This document shows, piece by piece, positions 32,693-43,186 of a stretch of DNA of 60,000 nucleotides; positions within the stretch are counted from its first letter, which is position 1, and each line of letters starts with the position of its first letter. A program made the translations under genes and the position numbers. Source of the stretch: Takakia lepidozioides (taxonomy: Eukaryota; Streptophyta; Takakiopsida; Takakiales; Takakiaceae); the NCBI GenBank assembly GCA_030704615.1, contig CM060731.1, forward strand, positions 6,388,001-6,448,000. Reading direction: 5' to 3'. The notes beneath the pieces were generated by a model. The model saw only the letters and a program-made list of their open reading frames with translations. It searched no databases and had not been told where the DNA came from.

Positions 32693-34240
32693 GTGAAGCT
32701 TAAAAATCAAGCATCACAAATTGTTTTCAACGTCATCCAGTCTTCAACGAATCCTGTGATCCTTGGACTTCCCTGGTTTGTACTTCATAATCATGACATC
32801 GACTGGCGATCGCGAAAAAATTCGGCAAGACAGAAATGCAAAAGTACCAAGGGTATTGAACCCTTGTTTCTTGGAGCTAGAGCCTTCATGAGAGCTACAA
32901 AGAAGGACGCGACATTTGCACTTTATGCGACTCCGATCAAGACCACAACAGACCAAGGTACTTTGACATTACCCACTCAATATCAAGATTTCAAGGATGT
33001 CTTCGAGAAGAAAAATGCAGATATGTTGTCAGAACATCGACCTTATGATTGTACAATTGAATTGCAAGAAGGAGCCCAACCACCATTCGGCCCAATCTAC
33101 AATTTATCTCAGACGGAGTTGGCTGCTTTACGCGAATACATTGATGAAAATATCGAAGAATTTCATTTGACATTCGAAATAACCCGCGGGAGCACCTATC
33201 CTATTTGTGAAGAAGAAGAACGGATCGTTACGCATGTGCATGGTCGTGGGCTCATCAAAGTCACTATAAAACATCGTTACCCACTACCGCTAATTTTCGG
33301 ACTCATTGGTCGAGCAAATTTTCACAAAGATCATCTTGAGATGAGCCTACAACCTTAAGAAGGAGACAAATGGAAGACTGCTTTTCGCACAAGGTACGGA
33401 CATTTCGAATACAGTGTCATGTCTTTCGGTCTTATAAATGCTCCAGCAATTTTCCAACACATGATAAATGACATCTTTCGAGAATTTTTAGATAATTTTG
33501 TAGTCATCTATTTGGACGATATTTTGATATTTTCACTGAACGAAGAAGAACATGGTCGTCATGTATGCCTTGTCCGTGATAAATTGAGGAAAAGATGACT
33601 ATATGCCAAGTTGGAGAAATATTTTTTCCCATCAATTTGAAGTCGAATTTTTGGGCTACATCATTTCCGACAAATGAGTCTTTATGGATCAGAAGAAAAT
33701 ACAAACCATCATCGAGTGGATTAAACCAACTTCGGTTCGAGATGTACAATGTTTTCTGGGATTTGCAAATTTCTATAGAATCTTCATCAAAGACTACTCC
33801 AAAATTGCTGCACCATTGACACGACTCACAGGGAAAGACAAATTTGTATGAGACGAGAAAGCTGACTAGGCATTTGAAAGGCTGAAGCAGACATTTACAA
33901 CGGCTCCAATTCTGATACATGCAGACTCATTTAAACCATTCTTTTTAAAAACAGATGCATCGGACTTTGCACTTGACGCTATATTCTCTCAATACGGTAC
34001 GGATGACCGACTTCACCCTGTTGGTTTTCATTCTCGTAAATTTTCCGTTGCACAGATCAATTATGAAATCCATGACAAGGAACTTCTAGCGATCATCGAT
34101 GTTTTTGAGGAGTGACATCATCTATTGGAGGGAGCTAAACATCAGGTCACTTTCTACACCAATCACAAAAACCTCGAATATTTTATGAGTGCTCGTGTTT
34201 TGAATCGACGTCAAGCAAGATGAGGTATGTCACTAGCAAT
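32693..34240 (+). pseudogene. Chromovirus reverse transcriptase and RNase H
   Basis: RT N-terminus: LPTQYQDFKDVFEKKNADML, HRPYDCTIELQEGAQPPFGP, YNLSQTELAALREYIDEN. RT core: [20 protein letters not shown] and the catalytic YLDD at 33509-33520 ([12 protein letters not shown]). Then RNase H (ASDFALDAIFSQYG, INYEIHDKELLAIIDVF). Stops at 33356, at 33596 (TGA, same place as in copy A) and 34113 plus frameshifts inactivate it. About 100 bp seems lost between the N-terminal RT block and WKTAF. Confidence 0.88.
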
Positions 34241-35115
34241 GTTTGATTTTATTATTACTTATCGCCCAAGACATCTTAAAGAGAAATCCGATGCTCTTTC
34301 TCGCTGAAAGAAGAAGATGCAGCTTTCGACCAATAGAAATCCATTATCTTGAAACCAACAAATCTCCAATTGAACATGCTATCTATGCCACCTATGACGA
34401 TGCAGAGATCATAAAGGAGATTCATGAAGCACTGAAGAGCGATCAATTTGCTACGACAATACGAAGTCAACTAAATCGACCTCGAGACAACGCACATGTT
34501 ACAAACGACTTCGAATTTAAAGACGGTTTGCTTTATTTCAATGGACTTATCTATGTACCTCCGGGACGTACACGACTCCGGATTCTTCAAACACGTCATG
34601 ATTTTCCGGCTGCAGGACATTTTGGCTTCAATTAACCAGAGAAGTGATATCCATGAACTATTGGTAGCCGTAAATGTGGAAACAACCGATTATCCGCAGA
34701 CGAATGGTCAAACCGAGCGCGTAAATCAGATTTTGGAGCAATATCTTCGCTGTACGATAAATTATCAACATGATAATTGGACGGACCTTTTGCCATTGGC
34801 TAAGTTTGCCTACAACAACACTACACATTCATCGACGAAGCAAACTCCATTTTTTTCCAATTATGGGCATCACCTTCGAGCCGACCCTCTTCACATGAAG
34901 ATTGTCGGAAGCCCTGCTGTAGAAAACCTTGTTACTCATCTTGCTATGGTTAAGGAGCTTATATTCCAACTAACAAAAGCTCAAAAACCATATAAGGAGT
35001 ATATAGATCAGAATCGACAAATTCAACCCAAGTTTAAGGTTGACAATCCTTCGACGGAACATCCAAACCATGCGACCATAAAAAAAAGTTGGATTATCAA
35101 CGCTTGGGACCATTA
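34241..35115 (+). pseudogene. Chromovirus integrase, catalytic core deleted
   Basis: The zinc-finger side (VPPGRTRLRILQTRHDFPAA, GHFGFN) joins near 34680 directly to [20 protein letters not shown] and TDLLPLAKFAYNNTTHSSTK. Compared with copy A (12090-12470), about 0.4 kb holding both catalytic Asp blocks is gone and only the Glu block remains. This copy cannot make active integrase. Confidence 0.82.
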
Positions 35116-35119
35116 AACA

Positions 35120-35470
35120 TTATTCGTCAAATTAATCCGGTCAGTTTTCGGCTTGAACTCCCACGAAGTATGCGCATCCACCCAGTCTTCCACGTCTCAT
35201 TATTAGAGTTGTATCATCATTCAAGTATTCCAGGGAGAGTTCATGTACACCTCCACTAATTGAAGTCAATCAGGAAATCGAGTATGAAGTCGACGAAGTC
35301 CTAGACTCTCGCATCAAGTACGGATGTTTTGAGTATTTCGTACATTGGAAAGGCTATGACATTAGCGAACGTACGTGAGAAACGTCATCCAATTTTGTCA
35401 ATGCACCTGACAAAGTCCAAGAGTTTCATCAACGATATCCAGCTAAGCCTCGAGTCACAGTCAATAAATC
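35120..35470 (+). pseudogene. Chromovirus integrase tail and chromodomain
   Basis: Aligns with 12900-13257 of copy [21 protein letters not shown] is followed, after a short deletion, by [20 protein letters not shown] with [10 protein letters not shown], and then a stop in place of the Trp of TWEP. The chromodomain is therefore truncated by one nonsense change. Confidence 0.8.
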
Positions 35471-35480
35471 GTCACAACGA

Positions 35481-36450
35481 TGATGTTAGTTCCCCACTCC
35501 TACGCACCCTACACTTCAGAACTATTTCGTCATTTACAGCCTTAATCCTCAACAAAAGAAAGATTGAAAGTAGCTAGTTTGCCACTACGTAACTGGTTTT
35601 GGTTTTGATAGAGCCCACTCCCGAAAGGGGGCAGTACCTGCAAAGAGAAGATGCTCTTAGCTCCGGCTGGCTATATATATATATATATATATGATGGTAG
35701 ATGTATTTTATCTAGATACTAATTGAGTACTGAATTACATGATCACAATACCATATGGTCTCAAGTATCAATATTAGTATCATTCAACTGCATTTTTTAT
35801 TCACGTAATCCAAAAAAAAAAAAAAACTTTTCAAGGCCAGTATACATGTAATATATTTATAATATTTATAATATTATAAAATAATCCAGAAAAAAAAAAA
35901 AAAAAAAACTTTTCAAGTCCATTATACATGTAAAATATATATAATACTTATAGAATTATACAAAATATTTATATAGTACTAATATTGCATGTAGAATATT
36001 CATACTCGAGCAAATGAGAAAGATGGTGAGGAAGTACTGGTATGGCAATTCGTATATAAAATAGCATGTTAACATACCAGACGGTCTGGTCTTTACATAT
36101 TAGTGCCTATACCAATATTTATACCAATCTTTTGTGTACAAACCAGACAAACACTCTCCGGAGCCAATTTCGTGGTTATAGTGCCAGCCGTGGTTAGGGG
36201 GTCAGCTTGTCTAGGACAAGATCTTGGTACCAAACCGTAGCGATCAAAGTCGAATCGCGAACCAGTAATTGGCCAGTGCTCAACACTCCATGGCTCACAC
36301 GATCTGAAATCTGAACCATTGGATATCTCATTTGAAGATGGTTCAAGTTCCAAGTTCCCATTTTTAAAGGGGACCCTCCTTGCAGAGCCCACCAAAATAA
36401 GGTGGAGGCAAAAGAAACCTGTACAAGGTAGCCCTCAACTTCTCAAGGGG
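35481..36450. other. AT-rich sequence with duplicated block, no gene
   Basis: TA tract at 35672-35695. A block of AATCC, poly-A, ACTTTTCAAG...TATACATGTAA occurs twice (35807-35860 and 35882-35940, 75 bp apart). The minus-strand ORF 36093-36395 has no recognised motif. Confidence 0.5.
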
Positions 36451-36452
36451 GG

Positions 36453-36618
36453 GGCGCCATTTTCCAGTTCTAGGCCCTATTGCCGTTCAGGGACTTAGCC
36501 ATTTTCGAGCTAATGCGGTGGCTGACACCTCCATCACTTTCCTGCTACCCTAGGGACTTAGCCCGAAAATGGCTAAGTCCCTGAACGGCAATAGGGCCTA
36601 GAACAGGAAAATGGCGCC
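36453..36618. repeat. Hairpin element with 55-nt arms, related to satellite 3
   Basis: Left arm 36453-36507 (GGCGCCATTTTCCAGTTCTA ... ACTTAGCCATTTTCG) and right arm 36564-36618 are reverse complements with one mismatch in 55. They enclose a 56-nt loop. The arm sequence is the same family as satellite 3 (GGACTTAGCCATTTTCG, GGAAAATGGCGCC). Partial satellite-3 sequence (GAATTTCCAGTTCGGGGCC) follows to about 36670. Confidence 0.92.
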
Positions 36619-36679
36619 GAATTTCCAGTTCGGGGCCAGCCAGTCTAAGGACTTAGGCCGAAAATGGCCAAGTGGGTGG

Positions 36680-36862
36680 TGGAGCCTTCTAGAAGGAGGG
36701 CCTACCACCTCATCCTACCTCTCCTGAAAGCTCCAGAACTAGAAGGAAGGAAGGGGGAGGGGGGGGAGGGTGGAGCCTTCTAGAAGGGGGGCCTACCACC
36801 TCATCCCCACCTGCCTCATCCTACCTCTCCTAAAAGCTCCAGAACTAGAAGGAGGACCCACT
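36680..36862. repeat. Two 90-bp tandem copies
   Basis: TGGAGCCTTCTAGAAGG...CCTACCACCTCATCC...CTCCAGAACTAGAAGG occurs at 36680 and again at 36770. The copies are separated by a G-rich run. Confidence 0.85.
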
Positions 36863-37331
36863 GTCTCTATGCTAGGCTCTAGACGTGGCCTCACACACAT
36901 ATCACCCATTCCACCACATGCCCTCCCTCCCCATTGGCCGCTCCAATCCTCTCCCTTTTTTTGACCTTCAGGAATAGCCCCTGCCAGAATTTGGGACCCA
37001 ACTAAAGTAAAGATTTTTCGGCGTCTATGCATTACTTTGAACTTTAATCAGTAATCGCGGTATGAATCAACCATGTTAATATCAATGAAGGACCGACCTG
37101 GCAGTGTCTACTACATCTCATGCAATTGTCTCATGCACAAAAATGCATTAGTGCATGGAAGATGATAACTTTCTCACTTGCACCTGCCAATGGACCTGAA
37201 ATTTTGAAGGAAGAGAAATGTCTCTCAAAATTATCCTGGCATGCTCCAATCAAATGACATTGGCAGTTCTTAAGGGCACACAACTAGGCAGAAGTCTTGG
37301 GAAATGCCTTGAAGATGGCAATAGTTAACTC
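36863..37331. other. Intergenic, 3' flank of the J-domain gene
   Basis: No coding feature recognised. It lies downstream of the minus-strand J-domain gene and should hold its 3' UTR. Confidence 0.5.
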
Positions 37332-40086
37332 CTACACCACAGTTGCTGCCCCTGAGCGCGCACATGACCGAGCCAAAAATCGAGAAACAATTTCAGAATC
37401 GAGTTGACGAACAGCAGCTTGGACACCTTGGGGAAGCTGAACTAGAAAGTTGGTGCTGTTGATACTAATTGGATCACTCAGTCCGTTGCGTGCATTTCCT
37501 CCCAAAGATGCATATGTGGCACCCTCCGTAGCCAATCCTGCTCGCTTGATGTTGTCATAAGCCCTGGTCACCTTTACAAAGCACTGACACAGGTTGTCCT
37601 TAACCCAAAAAAGCATCCTGCAGTTATTTAACAGAGGTGTCCATACCATGTCTACAAGTGACCAGGCCCACCTTGTCGCAAAGATACATCATGACAGATG
37701 CTCCATAAAGGAGGGGTTTCTCTGTCTGTCTGAGTCTACAACAGTCAGCCTACACTTTCAGGCATGAAGTTGATCGCAAGCATGCATCTCATCCCCCTAT
37801 GACTGCATTGTCATCACCTGGGCATAAGCCCTAAAGAAAGTTTTGGTTGAACCTCAAACCTCCCAACCAGCTCCAGAAGGGTTTGTATCCCATAAGGTCT
37901 CTGCCCTCAAGGGTACATTGTACCCGACATTCCCCAGAGAACAATCAATTGAGAATATCTCTTTTATGGATGAATCGAAGTAGATTTCTCTATATTCACA
38001 TCCAGCTTTTGCCCACATCTAGCTATAACCATGCAGTAGAACCCACATGCCTTGCCAGAATTCAGACAAAGGCTGGATCGTTATTAATCAGAACATTGGC
38101 CTTCCCAGACATAATTTACTAGACACACATGGCAATTAAGATTGAAGAAGTGATAAGAGTAAGATCACATACCCGCTTAAATTCCAGCTCAGGAATGTCG
38201 CTGCTTGCCCCCACATGCTTATCAGGGTGGTTCTTTGCTGCCAGACTCCGATAGGCAGTGCGCACCTGCAAGCATCCATCACATTGCCAGCCATTGGTCT
38301 AAAGATGTATCACTGGCACTCAACTCACCTGACCTACCACATCAATAACTCCTCGCACATGCTCCAATCTTGTTAGTTTTTGCTGCAGATGAAAGATCAA
38401 AAAGGAAACCAAGATTTGAGTAGAATCAGCAGACACATTTCATCACATGCACCTAGAATACAGAAATCTGCTTCTAGGCTCCTCTCATACCACCAGCCAA
38501 TTCTATTCATCTTGATGTTCAGGAAAACTATTTGCCAACATCTGGCAACAAAAGTCCTGCTCTTGTATTATGTGGTGAACTTCTCAGGTGAAGTCATGGT
38601 CTGCAGTCCAATTCTTTGGCAAAGGTGTAGATGGTACATATGCAGCCGTAAAAGGAGACCCATCTGGTCCTGTGGGCTTATCTGCAGGCAAGCCAGGCAG
38701 GAAAAAAGCTGTATGAGGCAGTTCTCTGCTGCTCTACCCAAAACCATGCACATAGGATGAAGGAATAAGCTTGCCTGAGCAGTAGAAGCTCCTTTTGAAA
38801 GTCCGAGTACTTGATAAGGGCACTCAGAAGATTCAAGTGATGGCAATTGTGAGCCTCCCAATACATATTCATAAAAGGCTTCCGCTGGCTCATAAGCATA
38901 CTCTAGGCTGCAATAAGCACCACAATTTCTGACCTCAGCTTTCCAGGCATGCAGCCATGTTAAGCTCGGCGCTTCATGAACAACTCTCCCTCTCACCTTA
39001 ACAGCATAGTGCGCTTTGAATCGTGGGTGCAAGGTGGGTACCAGTTTGGTTGGCACCGCATAATAAAACCAATGCCCCCACATGAATATTCAGGCCTTAC
39101 GCTAGTCCGTCAATCCTTCCAAGCAACCCTCCAACAGTTGAAGAAAACTGTTGTGTGTTCAACATGATGAAACTATATGAAGTGGACCTTCGAGATGACG
39201 ACAACAAGTAAAGTATGCAGTGTAACGCACCAGCTTCGAGGAATGTTGCGCAAGGACACCGCTCCTTTTGAGGCACATTCGGCAACCTCCCTACACACAT
39301 TGGGTTCCAGCCGTGACCTCAGGCACTGGGTCTATACCATACACATGTTTTATTGGAAGAGATAATCACAAAAACACCTACCGGCAAAGAACGGGCAGTG
39401 CGCGAGGGAGGACAACAGATGCATCGTCCTCTGATACCAGTGCAAGCTCCGCTACTGGGAGCCAATCGTCCAAAACTGCAGAGTTCCTGTTATTCTTTTG
39501 CCGCACACAAATAACAAATTCCCGCAGTTCACCCTCCTTTGAATGCTCAGCAACAAGACGGCCGTACAACTGTTCTGATCTCCTCAATAAAATTCCTGCG
39601 TCCCATGCTAGACCCCACAAAAAATGGAATCTAGTAACAATCACTGTGCGCTTGCAACTCCCATGCGAGTCAGATTGAAAGCCAGAAAAATGCATCTATG
39701 TAAAATTAAATCTTCCACATGAATTTATCAACACTGCATCGGCTGCCCAACCCCAAACGTTTAAATCCTAACTCGCAGCACAAAGAAGAGGGAAAAAGGG
39801 AACCACTGTGCACCAGTTCTATCCTGAGGCTCCATTAGTGGAAGCTTCTTCACTATGCTAGCAGCCACAACTTACAAGGTTTAGGGGCGGGCTTGTTTCC
39901 GAATCCGCTGGCCGCTGTTTGCCTGCTCTTGCTCTTCCCGGGTGCAGCGCATCTGATCACACCCGCCCATTGAAGCCTTGGCGTTATTATTAGACAGGGC
40001 CAAGCACAAGCACAAGCACTGGAGGTAAAACTATGGCCAATTAGTAGCTGGCTGCCCCTGGCCGCACTACCAATCAAGGTATCCAT
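37332..40086 (-). CDS. Plastid-targeted J-domain (DnaJ-like) protein, 6 exons, 320 aa
   Basis: Exons on the minus strand: 40086-39876, 39607-39382, 39290-39231, 38907-38775, 38265-38173, 37571-37332 (963 nt, frame kept throughout). All introns start GT except the one after exon 4, which starts GC (CAG|GCAAGC). Residues 1-50 look like a chloroplast transit peptide with a likely cut near VIRC|AA. Residues 80-165 (WDAGILLRRSEQLYGRLV, DWLPVAELALVSED, ECASKGAVSLRNIPR) are a conserved-looking N-terminal region I cannot name. The J domain is at about 195-251: YQVLGLSKGAS, YRSLAAKNHPDKH with the HPD triad at 223-225, and VTRAYDNIKR. J proteins stimulate Hsp70 ATPase; the partner here would be stromal Hsp70. 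The C-terminus (252-320) is unassigned. Divergently transcribed from PTPA. A mitochondrial location is not excluded. Confidence 0.83.
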
Positions 40087-40470
40087 CACACGGGACGCCG
40101 ATCACCTCCTCTACTAATAAGCTCAAGCTTGCCCTCATTCACGCATTGTTAGGCGCTGGAGGGGCCTCAGCAGCTGCCCTTCCCCGATACAAAGGAGACG
40201 GAGCCACCTGGATCACTGACCCCAATGCTTTTGCCACTGGTGGATTGTTTTAGGGCATTTGCCTCCCAATAGCCATCACCGAATATTTTCATAATGAACG
40301 AATAGGACACGAAACACGAGCTTTATTTTATAAGGCTTGGTGAGCGCAGGCGCACCCTATAAATCAACTGATCAAGTATTTGGTGTTATTTTGGTTTGTA
40401 CAACTCGCTAGGTCTCGGAACGGCAGCAAGAAGAAGGAAGGAGAGAGAGGAAGGAAGATAGGAGTGCGAG
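40087..40470. promoter_or_regulatory. Shared divergent promoter region (J-domain gene / PTPA)
   Basis: Only 384 bp separate the two start codons, so both promoters must lie here or overlap. TATAAAT at 40358-40364, 107 bp before the PTPA ATG, is a plausible plus-strand TATA box. No equally good box is seen for the minus strand. Confidence 0.6.
40358..40364 (+). promoter_or_regulatory. Putative TATA box of PTPA
   Basis: TATAAAT followed by an A/G-rich leader (GGAAGGAGAGAGAGGAAGG) and ATG at 40471 in the context GAGATGGCG, a good plant start context. Confidence 0.5.
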
Positions 40471-42396
40471 ATGGCGGAGATGGAGAAGAGGGAAATGGGA
40501 GAAACAGAAACAGAGACTTCTGAATCAAGGCCCTCACCTGCTGAAGAAATGATGCCTGGGAGTCCAGAACAGTACAGCTATGGCGGTGGAGGTTATAGCC
40601 AGGGGGGAGGAGGTGGCGTGTGGGCGTCTCCATCACCATCTCCGGGTTCTAGACAGAGCATGCGAATGCCAGCGATGCCGATGCCGATGCCTATGCCTCC
40701 CCCCCAAATGCCTGGGGTAAGTCCGAATCATCTAGGCGGTAATCTAACCCTAGCTGCATTAGCGCCAGTGCCGCAAGCACAACGGGTGCCTGTGATGCAG
40801 CCTCCTTATGGCTTCCAAGTTCCCAGAAAGAGAATCAATAGTCCAGCAGATATTAGCCATTGGCATCAGTCAGAGTCCGGGAAGACATTTCTAGGGTTTA
40901 TCGTGGCGCTGAGCGATTCGATTAAGGGCAAGAAGTTGTCCGATTACTGTCGTCAGTCTCCCATGGTTTTATCCATTTGTAAAGTCATTGATCAAATGAG
41001 TATTTGGGTCGATCAGTTGCCCCCTAAGCAACAGCCTGCGCGCTATGGAAACCCTACCTTCCGAGAATGGCAGGCTCGGCTCGACGAACAGGGGCCATCT
41101 CTTATGCTTCAGATTCTTCCCGACAGCATGAAAGAGGCAGTGAGTGAGATCTTCCCCTACTTTTCTGACAGCTTTGGAAATGCAACTCGGATTGATTATG
41201 GAACTGGCCACGAGGCGAATTTTGCGGCTTGGTTGCTTTGTCTGGCAAGATTAGGGTTGCTGGATGAGGATGACTATCAGGCGATCGTATCACGGGTATT
41301 TGTGATGTACTTGGATATCATGCGCAAGCTTCAAACAACTTATTGGCTGGAACCTGCAGGTCACTGTTTTCTTCTCATCTTCCGTCTATTTTTTTCCCTA
41401 TGGAGTAACTGGCACATAACTGGCACAACAATACCTTGACTATTGTGAACTCCATGTTTACAGGGAATCACAAACAAGTTTGAGCTTTAATAGTTGGTCC
41501 TCAATTTTCCCAGATTAGCTTAGTGAGGGGAAGCAGCGAACGCTGTCTGTTTGCAGCTCCATGAAATGCAGATGAACTTGGGTAAGGATTTGTAAGGTGG
41601 TGGTCCTTGACAGAAAGGATAGGAAGAGGTCTGTAGATGACTCTTTTGCAGTTCTACAAGACTACCTAAATAGGATGCATGTGTTACAATTTTGAATGGC
41701 AGACACAGACAGAGAGAGATTGTACACGCATGACGTTTGTGTGGCCATAGACCCTGTGCCCAGTTTGGGCGGACGAGAGAGAGAGAGAGTGTGTGTGTGG
41801 AGTAGACTTGCTGACTTCAGATTTTTCGAAAACCCTGATGCGCAAGGTACAAAAGGCCAACAAGAGCTGATTACATTCAGAAGGCGAATGCCTCATAGAT
41901 GGAAAAATGCTCGAAAATGGAGGAGGGTGTGATGAGGGCAAAGTTGTATCCTAGATGTTTGTTGATGTAACAAGCGGCTTTCCTCTGAGGTTTTGGATCT
42001 AAAAGGGGCAGTACATGGCATCAACTTACAGTATCAATTTGTGTTGCTGCTGCAGGCTCACATGGTGTATGGGGCCTGGATGACTACCACTTTCTCCCCT
42101 TCATCTTTGGGTCAGCGCAGCTGGCAGACCACAAATACATGAAGCCCAAATCGATTCACAATCCTGATGTACTAGAAAACTTCTCAAAGGAGTATCTCTA
42201 TCTGGGGTGCGTGGAATTTGTCAAGAAAGTAAAAAAGGGTGCACTGGCAGAGCACTCACCTATGCTTGATGACATTAGTGCAGTGCCATCCTGGAGCAAA
42301 GTGAATTCTGGGATGCTTAAAATGTACAAGGCTGAAGTTCTGCAGAGTGTACCAATTATGCAGCATTTTTTGTTTGGTTCACTCATCAAATGGTAG
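40471..42396 (+). CDS. PTPA: Serine/threonine phosphatase 2A activator (PTPA), 2 exons, 409 aa
   Basis: Exons 40471-41359 and 42056-42396 (GT-AG intron of 696 nt), ending at TAG. PTPA is a peptidyl-prolyl isomerase-like chaperone that helps load metal into and activate the PP2A catalytic subunit in cytosol and nucleus. Residues 1-115 are low complexity ([27 protein letters not shown]). The PTPA fold follows: [47 protein letters not shown], then the signature [13 protein letters not shown] from residue 242. Across the splice junction comes [20 protein letters not shown], the second signature, then [16 protein letters not shown]. Length and motif order match plant and animal PTPA, with a long N-terminal extension. 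Intact, no lesions seen. Confidence 0.95.
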
Positions 42397-43186
42397 TTTC
42401 TGTTTTAAGCAAATTGTTACTGGGTCTCCAGTGAAATAAACTATCCGTTAGGACCAACATCCTCATTGTGCCCCCTGCTTTAAAATTCATGGCCACAGAG
42501 ACTTGGGGAAAGAAACACAGGTGAGATTGAGGTTGACTCAGAGGTGCTTAACAGATTTCTCTTTTATTGAACTCCCCATATGTCGTAGGCAATCTATGCG
42601 TATGTGCACACCAGGTAGCATTGCATGGGATGCTTGATTGCTGGAGCAAAAAGAGGTTGATTTAGTTCCCTTTTTCCTTATTGCTCAACCTCTCTCGTCA
42701 ACTGATTGCAGCTTGATCCACTTACCCTCCCTGTTCAGAGTCCAGGTTCATGGCACCAATACACACATTGGAATTAATTTTGTTGGAGACGGGATTGCAG
42801 TCAGTTGTCGACTCTTCCCTTGCAATTGCAATTGACCAACACAGTGTGGGAAGCTAAAGTGTCATCATCTTCCTTGCAATACTGTTTCCCAATCTCTTGG
42901 CTTTGTCTGAAATTTAAAGGAAAAAAAGAAAAGTGTGTTGCTTTACTTTCCCACGCCAGGGAGGCCAACGAGGGTTCGAACCCAGGAGCAGGCGCTGCGG
43001 GAGAAGGGAGAAGGGAGCCCTAATCTAGAGAGAGGAGATCGCAGGCTTATCCGGGGCAGCCAATAGAGAGGCGGGGGGGTGGACGGGGTGGATAAGAGAC
43101 TGTGGAGGGCTGAGGGCGCAAGGGGGCTGGGCTAGCACTTGGGCAAGCATTCTCTTGCGCTGTGATCTTGCGCAGGATCAGCAGCA
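42397..43186. other. Intergenic: PTPA 3' region and psbP promoter
   Basis: An AATAAA at about 42434 lies 38 bp after the PTPA stop and could be its poly(A) signal. The last 200 bp hold the psbP 5' region. No other gene seen. Confidence 0.6.
43045..43096 (+). promoter_or_regulatory. psbP upstream I-box-like and CCAAT elements
   Basis: CTTATCC near 43046-43052 and GGATAAG at 43090-43096 are inverted copies of the I-box core (GATAAG) known from light-regulated plant genes. A CCAAT lies between them at 43060-43064. All are within 145 bp of the psbP ATG. Short motifs, so only suggestive. Confidence 0.35.

Larger units (their letters stand above)
31497..35480 (+). mobile_element. Chromovirus (Ty3/gypsy) copy B, 5' LTR part to chromodomain
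   Basis: Same family as copy A. Here the 5' part survives: partial LTR, gag, protease, RT, RNase H, integrase (core deleted) and chromodomain. The 3' ORF, polypurine tract and 3' LTR of copy A are missing; the match ends near 35480. No primer-binding site is visible between LTR and gag, where sequence seems to be lost. Confidence 0.9.
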
